A DNA stretch of 8,244 nt, from the NCBI GenBank assembly GCA_023393815.1, contig JAEXBU010000046.1, positions 1 through 8,244 of the forward strand, given 5' to 3'. Made by a program: the position numbers and the translations under genes. This document shows, one piece after another, positions 1 through 6,766 of this stretch. How positions within the stretch are numbered: position 1 is the first letter of the stretch; each line of letters opens with the position of its first letter. This DNA comes from Bacillota bacterium (lineage in GTDB: Bacteria > Bacillota > Clostridia > Tissierellales > Peptoniphilaceae). The notes beneath the pieces are model-generated. The model searched no databases, was not told the DNA's origin, and worked only from the letters and a program-made list of their open reading frames with translations.

Positions 1-585
1 GAGCAGTACCGGCTCGTCATTCAACGCGTCCTGATGATTTACCTCGTCCTTTGACGCGATGAGCGGTTCAAAAACTTTATAGCCCAAAGCGCCGATGACC
101 AGCCGCGCATAAGAGATAAATTCTTCCATCTCGCTTTCTTTTTCTTCCGTCAAATTTCCGTGTGTGGGATCGTTGCCATTCATCACTTCATAGCGTTCTG
201 CCTTAATGGCCATGTTGCGGAAGCGATTTTCAAGGTAGCTGATCTCCGTCGCCCCAAAGGAATTATTGGAAGTCGTCAGGGCAACCGCCTCCATCCACCA
301 GTCTTTGTTGCTATTGCGTTTATGCTCTTCCCAGCGATTCAAGATGCCTTGTCCATTTTTGCGGATTCCGGCCTGGCCAATGTATACAATCGGATTGCTC
401 GTTTCATTAGATGTGCCAAAGAGCAAATAGACCCCCGTTTGCTGTAAGTAGGAGATATTCTTCGCTTTTTCCAGCATGGTGCGTGGGATTTTGTAGGCAA
501 CACCCGTCCAGTTTGCCAGCGTGCATTTGATACGGCCGTTCGGATCGCCGTCCATTAAAAAAAGATTGATTGATTTTCCTGTCAT
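1..585 (-). CDS. GIY-YIG nuclease family protein with DUF4357-type region (3' end outside window)
   Basis: Reading leftwards from ATG at 585 gives 195 codons with no stop, so the gene continues beyond base 1. The first ~45 residues (INLFLMDGDPNGRIKCTLAN, then WTGVAYKIPR) resemble the N-terminal region of proteins annotated GIY-YIG/DUF4357. The nuclease core follows: GVYLLFG (51-57) and VYIGQAG (67-73) are the GIY and YIG strands, R84 and the EEH at 86-88 fit the catalytic helix, and E119 in YLEN fits the metal-binding Glu. The visible catalytic residues look intact, so it may be an active endonuclease; its target is unknown. Start choice: ATG 585 has GGGGAG (593-598) seven bases upstream. An in-frame ATG at 600 would overlap that site and is less likely. 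Such proteins are common accessory genes, in keeping with the integrase remnant nearby. Family call is confident; role is not. Confidence 0.88.
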   Translation of the reverse strand, partial: MTGKSINLFLMDGDPNGRIKCTLANWTGVAYKIPRTMLEKAKNISYLQQTGVYLLFGTSNETSNPIVYIGQAGIRKNGQGILNRWEEHKRNSNKDWWMEAVALTTSNNSFGATEISYLENRFRNMAIKAERYEVMNGNDPTHGNLTEEKESEMEEFISYARLVIGALGYKVFEPLIASKDEVNHQDALNDEPVLL

Positions 586-672
586 AGTATTACTCCCCAT
601 CTTCATTGGAAACGCCGGTTTCTCGTTTAAGTCCCTCTTTCTTTTTATCGAAATGTAAAAATCTCCATTTTC

Positions 673-678
673 ATTATA
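673..678 (-). promoter_or_regulatory. -10 box of the putative GIY-YIG gene promoter
   Basis: The minus strand reads TATAAT here, about 90 bases upstream of the nuclease start codon, in an A/T-rich stretch. The best hexamer at 17-base spacing is TTTATT, a poor -35, so this call rests on the -10 box and its position alone. Confidence 0.45.
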
Positions 679-906
679 GCCGACGCATTTTTCAAAATAA
701 ATGGTTCGTTTGTTAAAAAGACGAAGAAACAAGAACATGGCTGGAAGCGATTCTAAGCAGACCTTGCAGACGGCAATCGATTCTCAAGTGTGAACCACTC
801 TCCTCCGGCCATATGGGCAACGAGAGATCCATAGCGAAATCTCACAATAGAAAGCATTGTCTTACAAAGTTTAAGGGCGAGGATTTGAAATAACAGGTTC
901 TTATGA
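679..906. other. Gene-poor stretch with no recognisable gene
   Basis: All three plus-strand frames are broken by stops. The longest open run (717 to about 898) has no start codon with a ribosome binding site, and its translation resembles nothing I recognise. I see no RNA gene or long repeat here. With the integrase remnant just downstream, it may be decayed mobile-element DNA, but nothing in the bases proves that. Confidence 0.4.
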
Positions 907-1044
907 CCGCGAGATCTAAGCGTGATTTACACTTTGTCTCCACACAGATGTAGAAAAACAGAGGCTACGATTTGTCAAAATCTTGGAATGCATCCAACTG
1001 CCGCAAAACGAATGCTTGGCCACAGGCCTTTTCAGGTTACAACC
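907..1044 (+). pseudogene. Remnant of a tyrosine recombinase (phage-type integrase) catalytic domain
   Basis: A short reading frame following a TGA at 904-906 translates to a piece resembling the C-terminal part of tyrosine recombinases. It shows LSPHRCRKTEAT, matching the family's H-x-x-R box (usually followed by T-F-A-T), then LGM, then KRMLGH with the second conserved His of the LGH box, then QVTT. The upstream catalytic Arg/Lys region is missing, and the downstream Tyr nucleophile (normally a dozen or so residues after LGH) is absent because the sequence diverges after QVTT. The usual Phe of the box is Glu here. The frame runs on to a stop at 1228-1230 inside the tRNA gene, so it cannot be an intact gene. 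It lies 5' of tRNA-Ala; tRNA genes are frequent integrase targets. Chance resemblance over about 40 residues remains possible. Confidence 0.5.
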
Positions 1045-1076
1045 CCTTCTATAGGGGCTCCATTTCCGAAATGGGG
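1043..1076 (+). repeat. Small hairpin cluster upstream of the tRNA promoter
   Basis: CTCCATTT (1058-1065) can pair with AAATGGGG (1069-1076) around a CCG loop: eight pairs including one G-T. CCCC at 1043-1046 can pair with GGGG at 1054-1057 or, alternatively, with 1073-1076. No T-run follows, so it is not a typical terminator. It sits between the integrase remnant and the tRNA promoter; its function is unknown. Confidence 0.35.
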
Positions 1077-1128
1077 ACCTTGGGATTCGAATCATCGAGA
1101 TTTGATCGTGCAACGATTGTGCAACCTC

Positions 1129-1157
1129 TTGCTATTTTTTGATCGTCGTGTTATAAT
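1129..1157 (+). promoter_or_regulatory. Sigma-A type promoter for tRNA-Ala
   Basis: TTGCTA (1129-1134) and a perfect TATAAT (1152-1157) are separated by exactly 17 bases. Transcription would begin near 1164, leaving a leader of about 55-60 bases before the mature tRNA. TTTGATCGT occurs in the spacer (1138-1146) and again at 1101-1109, which may be chance or a binding-site pair. Confidence 0.75.
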
Positions 1158-1179
1158 ACCTTCAGTTGAGGAGGGCGCT

Positions 1180-1220
1180 ATGTACGTTGCAGATACTTTT
1201 TCGTCCTTCGTCTCCATTGC

Positions 1221-1230
<10 letters not shown>
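1180..1230 (+). CDS. Possible 16-codon leader ORF overlapping the tRNA 5' end
   Basis: A strong Shine-Dalgarno-like GAGGAGGG (1168-1175) stands four bases before ATG at 1180. The frame encodes MYVADTFSSFVSIAGV and stops with TAG at 1228-1230, inside the first ten bases of tRNA-Ala. RNase P cleavage at the mature tRNA 5' end would remove the stop codon, so a translated product is doubtful. The ribosome site may be a relic of a lost gene. Listed only because the site is so well formed. Confidence 0.2.
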
Positions 1231-1296
<66 letters not shown>

Positions 1297-1321
1297 AAGT
1301 CGCCTGTGGGCGACTTTTTTT
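1297..1321 (+). terminator. Rho-independent terminator after tRNA-Ala
   Basis: AGTCGCC (1298-1304) and GGCGACT (1309-1315 region) form a stem around a TGTG loop, followed by a run of about eight T. It starts directly after the CCA end of the tRNA. Confidence 0.9.
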
Positions 1322-1355
1322 ATGATCTTTTTTACGAATCTTTGATAAGAAGTAA

Positions 1356-1374
1356 CCCGCTGTTCATAAGTGGG
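1356..1374 (+). promoter_or_regulatory. Hairpin overlapping the -35 region of murI
   Basis: CCCGCT (1356-1361) can pair with AGTGGG (1369-1374), with one wobble, around the loop GTTCATA. It covers the stretch where the murI -35 element should lie. It could be an operator half-site pair or chance; no known regulator site was recognised. Confidence 0.25.
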
Positions 1375-1393
1375 CGGCTCCATCTGTTATAAT
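1363..1393 (+). promoter_or_regulatory. Probable murI promoter
   Basis: TATAAT at 1388-1393 is a perfect -10 box 22 bases before the murI start. The best -35 candidate is TTCATA at 1363-1368, with a long 19-base spacer. The predicted start near 1400 would give a very short leader that just includes the ribosome binding site (GAAAGGAT, 1401-1408). Confidence 0.55.
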
Positions 1394-1415
1394 GCTTATA
1401 GAAAGGATGTGAACC

Positions 1416-2210
1416 ATGGGCCAATCCATTGTTATTTTCGATTCGGGCCTCGGCGGCATTACGGCGCTGATCGAAGCGATCCGCGCTATGCCTTCTGAAA
1501 ATTTTATCTACTACGGCGATACGGCCCACGTCCCCTACGGCCCAAAGGATGCCGAAGCTATACGCGGCTATTTGGATTGTATGATGGCATCCACAAGTGT
1601 CTACGACCCGAAAGCGGTGCTTCTCGCCTGCAATACGGCGACGGTCACATCTGCCGATTACTTAAGAAAGAACTATTCCTTTCCCATCGTTGGGATGGAA
1701 CCTGCCGTCAAGCCGGCCATTGAAGGGGATGTAGATCACAAGCGTATCTTGGTTCTGTCCACGGAAGGCACGGGGCGGAGTATGCGCTTACGACGACTGG
1801 TGGAACGTTTTGACGACGAGCGCCTGGTGGATATACTGCCTCTGCCGAATTTGGTCGATTTTGCCGAGCGCCTGGAATTTGATACCGACGCCGTACGCTT
1901 TGATCTGGAAACGATTCTCGCCTCTTACCCCTTAAAGGAATACGGCGCCCTAGTTTTGGGCTGTACCCACTTTATCTGGTACCGTCCCTTGTTTCGCGAG
2001 CTTCTTCCCAATCACGTGAAAATTCTCGACGGAAATGCCGCCACTGTGCGCCAGCTGATGCGAAAGTTAGACGAAAATATTCAACGGAAAGGAGAGGGGT
2101 CCCTGCATATGGCTTTTACCGGCAAAGTAAACAATGACACCGCAGATTTTTTGCACCGTGTCTTGCCCATGGACTTCGACTTTGTTTCCCTCGGTGCGCA
2201 CCATGACTAA
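1416..2210 (+). CDS. murI: Glutamate racemase
   Basis: Cytoplasmic cofactor-independent racemase converting L- to D-glutamate for the peptidoglycan stem peptide. The 264 residues match the usual family length. All hallmark residues are visible: D9-S10 in IFDSGLGG, YYGDTAHVPYG (32-42), first catalytic Cys C72 in ACNTAT, E151 after the central strand region, and second catalytic Cys C183 with H185 in GCTH. Start: ATG 1416 follows AAAGGATG at suitable spacing, and the glycine-rich motif sits near the N-terminus as in characterised members. The gene ends inside the next gene, sharing eight bases with it, so the two are probably co-transcribed and translationally coupled. No truncation or missing residue is seen. 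Confidence 0.97.
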   Translation: MGQSIVIFDSGLGGITALIEAIRAMPSENFIYYGDTAHVPYGPKDAEAIRGYLDCMMASTSVYDPKAVLLACNTATVTSADYLRKNYSFPIVGMEPAVKPAIEGDVDHKRILVLSTEGTGRSMRLRRLVERFDDERLVDILPLPNLVDFAERLEFDTDAVRFDLETILASYPLKEYGALVLGCTHFIWYRPLFRELLPNHVKILDGNAATVRQLMRKLDENIQRKGEGSLHMAFTGKVNNDTADFLHRVLPMDFDFVSLGAHHD

Positions 2211-3288
2211 TCTCCCGTTTCACCCGGCAGACGACCTGGTTCTTATTCCCGCCTACGAGCCCGACGACAGTTTAATTTCCTTTGTCCGCGCCCTGTTAAA
2301 AGAACATCTTCCAGTTCTCGTCGTCGACGATGGAAGTGGCGAAAACTTTTCCTCCGTTTTCGCTCGCCTGCCCGAAGGGGTCACCTTTCTCTCCTACGAA
2401 ACCAATAGGGGCAAGGGCTACGCCATGAAATATGCCTTATCTGCCGTTGCAGACCGTATGCCTTGGGTAAAATTTGTGGTCACTGCCGATGCAGACGGCC
2501 AGCACAGTCCGAAAGATACTTTAAATATTCTTCGCGCCGCGCACGAAAATCCCGATGCCCTCATTTTGGGCGTGCGCGATTTTCCCGAACATACACCCCT
2601 TCGCTCGCGTATAGGTAATCGCTTGACGGCGAAACTCTTCGGCCTTTTGACCCATGTGAAAAACTTGGAGGACACGCAAACCGGACTCCGGGCCTTTAGT
2701 ACCCGCCATTTGGACTTGCTCCTTTCCATCCCAGGCGAACGCTACGAGTATGAAATGCGCCAGCTGATGGATTGGTCCAAAAGCGCATTTCCTCTCGTTC
2801 AGGTGCCCATTGAAACGATTTACAGAGACAAGGAAAATTCCACCTCACACTACGACACCTTGAAGGATTCCGCCCGCATTTTCCGCAGCCTTTTAGACAA
2901 CGGAGAAGCCGTCCTTTTCACCCTAAGCGGCATCCTTAGTTTTACCATCGACTTTTTGCTGTTCAATTTTTTTTATTACCTGACCCGCCCCCTTCACATG
3001 GCCTATGCCTTGGCCATTCCCAATGTGGCGGCCAGGCTTTTAAGCGCTTTATTGAATTTTTATCTGAACCGCAACTACGTCTTCGAGTCCAAAGACCCCT
3101 TGAGAAAAGACATCCTCCAATACGGGGGCTTGGTGATCCTTCTCCTCACCGCCAACAGCTTGCTTTTAAGCTTCTACGGCAATATACTCGGTCTGCAAGC
3201 TACTTTCGCAAAGCTTTGCGTAGAGCTTACTGTCTTTGCCATCAGCTACCTGGTTCAACATTTTTACATCTTCGCCAACAGAAAATAA
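2203..3288 (+). CDS. Fused family 2 glycosyltransferase / GtrA membrane protein
   Basis: Two modules in 361 residues. Residues ~10-230 are a GT-A glycosyltransferase like polyprenyl-phosphate sugar synthases: IPAYEP (15-20), VVDDGSG (40-46), NRGKGYAMKYAL (68-79), the metal-binding DADGQH (96-101), and DTQTGLRAF (157-165). Residues ~234-361 are a GtrA-type domain with four predicted membrane helices (about 236-258, 264-288, 305-328, 333-357), the signature NFYLNRNYVF (285-294) and a basic tail FANRK. The family role is to load a sugar onto a lipid carrier and help present it across the membrane for envelope glycosylation; the sugar here is not predictable. An upstream in-frame ATG at 2134 would add residues with no family similarity from within murI, so I chose ATG 2203. 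No clear Shine-Dalgarno precedes it, which fits coupling to murI termination at 2210. Confidence 0.93.
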   Translation: MTNLPFHPADDLVLIPAYEPDDSLISFVRALLKEHLPVLVVDDGSGENFSSVFARLPEGVTFLSYETNRGKGYAMKYALSAVADRMPWVKFVVTADADGQHSPKDTLNILRAAHENPDALILGVRDFPEHTPLRSRIGNRLTAKLFGLLTHVKNLEDTQTGLRAFSTRHLDLLLSIPGERYEYEMRQLMDWSKSAFPLVQVPIETIYRDKENSTSHYDTLKDSARIFRSLLDNGEAVLFTLSGILSFTIDFLLFNFFYYLTRPLHMAYALAIPNVAARLLSALLNFYLNRNYVFESKDPLRKDILQYGGLVILLLTANSLLLSFYGNILGLQATFAKLCVELTVFAISYLVQHFYIFANRK

Positions 3289-3318
3289 AAGCATTCGACT
3301 ACGCGTCGGATGCTTTTT
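3289..3318 (+). terminator. Rho-independent terminator after the glycosyltransferase gene
   Basis: GCATTCGAC (3291-3299) pairs with GTCGGATGC (3305-3313), one G-T pair, around a five-base loop. Flanking A and T runs extend the stem and supply the T tract. It begins one base after the stop codon. Confidence 0.9.
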
Positions 3319-3322
3319 CTAT

Positions 3323-3328
3323 TATAAT
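3323..3328 (+). promoter_or_regulatory. -10 box likely serving the methionine synthase operon
   Basis: TATAAT lies 31 bases before the reactivation-protein start. The position for a -35 falls in the terminator stem and shows no good hexamer. The 70 bases between the terminator and the gene are too few for a cobalamin, SAM or T-box leader, so no riboswitch control is visible. Confidence 0.4.
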
Positions 3329-3358
3329 TGGAGTATTCCATAGAAAGGGCCGATACAT

Positions 3359-4039
3359 ATGGATCGCCACCTAAAAACAACTGCTTTTACAACCCGAGAC
3401 GCCTCGCCTATGCCTTGTTCTGCTCGAGAATTGAACCGCAAGCCGGATCTTTCTTTGGCGGATATACGACGCAAGGAGATTTACCGCTACTTGCGTCTGG
3501 AAGATCACGCGCCCGATGCCGCCACCAAAGACGATGTGGAGCGCAATTTGTTGCGCCTTATTGAAAAAATTTCTCTTCGCCTAATTGCTTCCATTCGCCC
3601 GATCCTGCGGACGGACGACCAACTCTGTTTCGGCGATTTCTCGACCCAAAGTGTCATGCTGAGAAAAAATATGAAAACCTCTGACTATGCCGTCTTGTTT
3701 GCCATGACGCTCGGCGCCGACGTGGATCGCCTTATCAGCCGTCTCCTTATTACCTCGAAAGCCGACGCCTTTATCACCGATGCCTGTGCTACCGAGTGTT
3801 TGGAGAGTTATGCCAACCGCTATGCAGCGCAAATTGCCGCCGATGCAGGAAACCGCGGGTTTTCAACGCACCCTCGCTTTTCGCCGGGATTTGCCGATTT
3901 CGGCTTGGAGCACCAATGGCCTTTGATCCGTACACTTCAAGCAGATAAAAAAATACACATCGCCCTCACCGACGGAAATATGCTCGTCCCTACGAAAACA
4001 ATCACCGCCCTTATTGGCCTGGATGGGAGGAATAGATGA
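3359..4039 (+). CDS. Stand-alone methionine synthase reactivation-domain protein
   Basis: Corresponds to the C-terminal activation domain of large MetH enzymes (Met_synt_B12 fold), which binds AdoMet and supports reductive methylation of oxidised cob(II)alamin. The 226 residues end in the typical run RFSPGFADFGLE (173-184), then LTDGNMLVPTKTITALIGL (203-221). The AdoMet-binding loop is usually R-x-x-P-G-Y; here the Tyr is Phe (F178). The preceding part, from about residue 33 (ADIRRKEIYRYL) through NLLRLIEKIS and AVLFAMTLGADVD, fits the helical first half. The first ~30 residues look extra, but ATG 3359 has AAAGGG (3344-3349) at good spacing, while the internal ATG at 3410 has none. It overlaps the MetH core gene by ATGA and must serve it, since that protein lacks this domain. 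Thermotoga maritima TM0269/TM0268 is the known precedent for a split pair. Confidence 0.9.
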   Translation: MDRHLKTTAFTTRDASPMPCSARELNRKPDLSLADIRRKEIYRYLRLEDHAPDAATKDDVERNLLRLIEKISLRLIASIRPILRTDDQLCFGDFSTQSVMLRKNMKTSDYAVLFAMTLGADVDRLISRLLITSKADAFITDACATECLESYANRYAAQIAADAGNRGFSTHPRFSPGFADFGLEHQWPLIRTLQADKKIHIALTDGNMLVPTKTITALIGLDGRNR

Positions 4040-6420
4040 CCGCTCTATTAGATAAACTGAAAAAAGATCGCCTTTACTACGACGGTGCCTGCGGCACCTA
4101 CTTACAATCCACGGGTTTCGAAGTCGGTTCCCTGCCGGAAATGGTAAATATCGACGCCCCGGAAATAATCATAGATATGCACCGCGCCTATTTAAAGAGC
4201 GGCGCAGACATTCTCCTTGCGAACACATTCGGCGCCAATCGCTTTAAATTCAAAGACGCCCCCGTTTCTGTGGACACAGCTATCTCGTCCGCCGTAGCTC
4301 ACGCAAAACAATCCGTGCGTCTGGAAGGGCACGGCTATGTATCTTTGGACGTGGGACCTCTTGGAAAAATTTTGGCTCCTTTGGGAGATGTATCCTTTGA
4401 GGAAGCCTACGCCTGTTTCGAAGAAATCGTCCGCGCAGGCGTCCGCGCGGGAGTGGATCTTATTACCATCGAAACTATGTCCGATACCTACGAAATCAAA
4501 GCGGCTCTCCTAGCCGCCAAGGAACATTCCGATCTTCCCGTCTTCGTCACCGCCGCTTTCCAAGAAGACGGACGTCTGTTGACCGGCTGCGATATAGACG
4601 CTTTTGTGGAAATGACCACCGCCCTCGGAGCCGATGCTATCGGCATGAACTGTAGTTTCGGTCCGGCGCAATCTCTTCCCCTCATGGAAAAAATGGCCTC
4701 TATTTCCACCCTTCCATTAATCGCAAGCCCTAATGCGGGCCTTCCCACCATAAAAAATGGTACGACCGTCTACGACATCGATGCCGATGCCTTTTCCGAT
4801 TCCATGGTTTCCTTCGCGGAGTTCGGCGTGGCCATTCTGGGTGGTTGCTGCGGCACGCTTCCGGCCTACATCGAAAAAACTGTAAAAAAGACGAGGTCCA
4901 TTCCTCGTCGCATACCGAAAACCCCAACGCGCTCGGCTGTCTCCTCCTACACCCACGTCGTGGATTTCGATAAAACGTCGGTGATGATCGGCGAACGCCT
5001 GAACCCTACGGGAAAAAAATACCTGCAGCAGGCTCTAAAGGATCACCACACTTCGGCGGTACTCGCCCTCTCCTTGGAGGAAGAAGAAGACGGTGCCCAC
5101 ATTCTGGACGTAAACGTAGGCGTGCCTGGTTTAGACGAGGTCGCGCTCCTTCCGGAAATCGTCCGCTGTATTCAAGGCGTCACCGATCTGCCTCTTTCCA
5201 TCGACACCGGCAACCCCCAAGCCATGGAAGCGGCCGCCCGCATCTACAACGGGCGGCCTTTGCTCAATTCCGTAAGCGGAAAGCGATCTTCCATGGACGC
5301 GGTCTTTCCCATCGCACAAAAATACGGCGGCCTCTGTGTGGCTCTCTTGTTGGATGATGGAGGTATTCCGAAAACCGCGGACGCGCGCATGAAAATCGTC
5401 GATAAAATCCTCGCCGAGGGGGCGCGTTACGGCCTCGCCCCAGAGGATTTTCTCTTCGATCCTTTGGCCATGACCGTCTCCGGCCAAAAAGACAGCGCTA
5501 TCGTCGCATTGGAAACCTTGCGTCGACTCCATGAGCGGGGTCTGCACTCTACCGTCGGCGTATCCAACATTTCCTTCGGCCTTCCCGACAGGGAACTCCT
5601 TAACAGCAGCTTCTATGCTATGTGCTTGGCCGCGGGACTCAGCGCCGGCATCGTCGATCCCTCTTCCCCTCTCATACAAAAAACCTACAAATCTTCCATG
5701 GCTCTATTGGGCGCGGATCCGGATTGTTCTCATTTTATCGCATCCTCGACGGAAGAAACGGTAGAAAAAGTCTCTCCACCACAAGCCAAAGACCGCGACT
5801 TATCCTACGCCATCGAAAAAGGCTTGTCGAAGGACGCCGAAGGTATGGCGCGACACCTGTTGAAAGATCACCGCCCCGTCGACATAATTAACCGTTATCT
5901 GGTTCCCTCCTTGGATAAAGTGGGGCGCGGTTTTGAAGCAAAAACATTGTTTTTACCCCAGCTGCTTCGCTCCGCCGATGCCGCTGCCGCGGCCTTTACG
6001 GTAATTCGCGCACAAATGAGCAAGGAGGGGCACGCGGCCGAAAATAAGGGGCGCATCCTCCTGGCCACCGTAAAAGGCGACATTCACGACATCGGAAAGA
6101 ATATCGTCAAGGCCCTCTTGGAAAACTACGGCTTCGATGTTTACGATCTGGGAAAAGACGTCTCTCCCGAGCGCATCGCAAGCATCACAAAAGAACAATC
6201 CATCCCCCTGGTCGGCCTCTCCGCTCTTATGACCACGACCGTGCCCTTTATGGAAGAGACCATTCGCCTTCTTCGAATCGACTCTCCCAATACGAAAGTG
6301 ATGGTGGGCGGCGCCGTCTTGACAGAGGACTACGCCGAATCCATCGGCGCATACTACTGTAAAGATGCGATGGCCTCGGTACGGTATGCGGAACATTTTT
6401 TTAACAAAAGCGCCTTGTAA
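4036..6420 (+). CDS. metH: Cobalamin-dependent methionine synthase, core lacking the reactivation domain
   Basis: Transfers a methyl group from 5-methyltetrahydrofolate via cobalamin to homocysteine, making methionine. The four modules are in standard order. Residues ~1-290 are the homocysteine-binding barrel with zinc ligands C206 (GMNCSFGP), C271 and C272 (GGCCGT). Residues ~310-570 are the pterin-binding barrel (MIGERLNPTGKK, DVNVGVPG, SIDTGNPQAMEAA, GVSNISFGLPDRELLN). Residues ~590-670 are the helical cap. Residues ~672-794 bind B12: DIHDIGKNI with axial ligand H684, then SAL (729-731) and GGA (758-760), spaced as in the classic DxHxxG...SxL...GG signature. Large MetH enzymes have some 400 more residues; those are the upstream gene's product here. 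GGGAGG (4025-4030) lies five bases before the ATG, and the 4-base overlap with the upstream gene implies coupled translation. No frameshift or missing key residue was found. Confidence 0.96.
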   Translation: MTALLDKLKKDRLYYDGACGTYLQSTGFEVGSLPEMVNIDAPEIIIDMHRAYLKSGADILLANTFGANRFKFKDAPVSVDTAISSAVAHAKQSVRLEGHGYVSLDVGPLGKILAPLGDVSFEEAYACFEEIVRAGVRAGVDLITIETMSDTYEIKAALLAAKEHSDLPVFVTAAFQEDGRLLTGCDIDAFVEMTTALGADAIGMNCSFGPAQSLPLMEKMASISTLPLIASPNAGLPTIKNGTTVYDIDADAFSDSMVSFAEFGVAILGGCCGTLPAYIEKTVKKTRSIPRRIPKTPTRSAVSSYTHVVDFDKTSVMIGERLNPTGKKYLQQALKDHHTSAVLALSLEEEEDGAHILDVNVGVPGLDEVALLPEIVRCIQGVTDLPLSIDTGNPQAMEAAARIYNGRPLLNSVSGKRSSMDAVFPIAQKYGGLCVALLLDDGGIPKTADARMKIVDKILAEGARYGLAPEDFLFDPLAMTVSGQKDSAIVALETLRRLHERGLHSTVGVSNISFGLPDRELLNSSFYAMCLAAGLSAGIVDPSSPLIQKTYKSSMALLGADPDCSHFIASSTEETVEKVSPPQAKDRDLSYAIEKGLSKDAEGMARHLLKDHRPVDIINRYLVPSLDKVGRGFEAKTLFLPQLLRSADAAAAAFTVIRAQMSKEGHAAENKGRILLATVKGDIHDIGKNIVKALLENYGFDVYDLGKDVSPERIASITKEQSIPLVGLSALMTTTVPFMEETIRLLRIDSPNTKVMVGGAVLTEDYAESIGAYYCKDAMASVRYAEHFFNKSAL

Positions 6421-6427
6421 GGTATTC

Positions 6428-6454
6428 AAAAAGCGAGCATACGCTCGCTTTTTT
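6428..6454. terminator. Bidirectional terminator between convergent genes
   Basis: AAAAAGCGAGC, loop ATAC, GCTCGCTTTTTT: a six-pair G/C core flanked by A on one side and T on the other. It reads as a terminator on either strand. It starts eight bases after the metH stop and lies four bases beyond the stop of the minus-strand YCII gene, so it can end both operons. Confidence 0.9.
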
Positions 6455-6457
6455 CGT

Positions 6458-6766
6458 CTAGTTATTTTTTAAAAATCGCTCCGGATGCTTACTTAAAACG
6501 GCATCTTCGATTTCTACGATGCGGTATTCCACCACATCTGCTAAGGTCAGGGGATCTTGTTCAAAATTCGACAGGAGACTGTCCAAATGGGTCCCTTTCC
6601 CCAAGCCGATCACCCCGTGGGCCTTATCTCCAAAGAGAAGGATATCGCCCCTGTCCATACCTTCCCGAATAAAGGCATCGAATTTGTCTTTTAATTCTTT
6701 GTTTTCGTCCGCGTAAAGGGAAAAATGAAAGGTTTTAAACTTTCCTTCAATAAGATAGTACTTCAT
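6458..6766 (-). CDS. YCII-family (YciI-like) small protein
   Basis: A 102-residue soluble protein with the layout of the YCII family (ferredoxin-like alpha/beta fold): N-terminal strand MKYYLIEGKF, a helix (ELKDKFDAFIREGMDRG, 24-40), strand DILLFGDKAHGVIGLGKG (41-58), a second helix (LDSLLSNF), the conserved DP (71-72), and the terminal strand VVEYRIVEIED (78-88). Some family members are enzymes, but most have no known role and no substrate can be given. Start: GTG at 6769 is also in frame, but ATG at 6766 has the better spacing from AAAGGAGG. That ATG shares its A with the TGA of the upstream decarboxylase gene, so the two are co-translated. Last gene of the operon, ended by the shared terminator. 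Confidence 0.8.
   Translation of the reverse strand: MKYYLIEGKFKTFHFSLYADENKELKDKFDAFIREGMDRGDILLFGDKAHGVIGLGKGTHLDSLLSNFEQDPLTLADVVEYRIVEIEDAVLSKHPERFLKNN

Noticed and set aside
160..447. Plus-strand open frame opposite the nuclease gene
   Set aside because: It is antisense to a clear GIY-YIG coding frame and has no recognisable motifs.
1070..1125. Possible second tRNA gene around GATTCGAATC
   Set aside because: The flanking bases do not form a T stem, and no acceptor or anticodon arm can be built on either strand. At most it is a decayed fragment.
2193..2202. GGTGCGCACC palindrome as a regulatory site
   Set aside because: A ten-base palindrome without loop, inside the murI coding sequence, is easily explained by codon choice.
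3289..3358. Cobalamin, SAM or T-box riboswitch ahead of the methionine synthase operon
   Set aside because: The interval is about 70 bases, nearly half of it taken by the preceding gene's terminator, and no conserved riboswitch core is visible.
5131..5679. 182-codon minus-strand open frame inside metH
   Set aside because: It lies wholly opposite the conserved pterin-binding domain and its translation shows no family features. The other long frames inside metH are rejected for the same reason.
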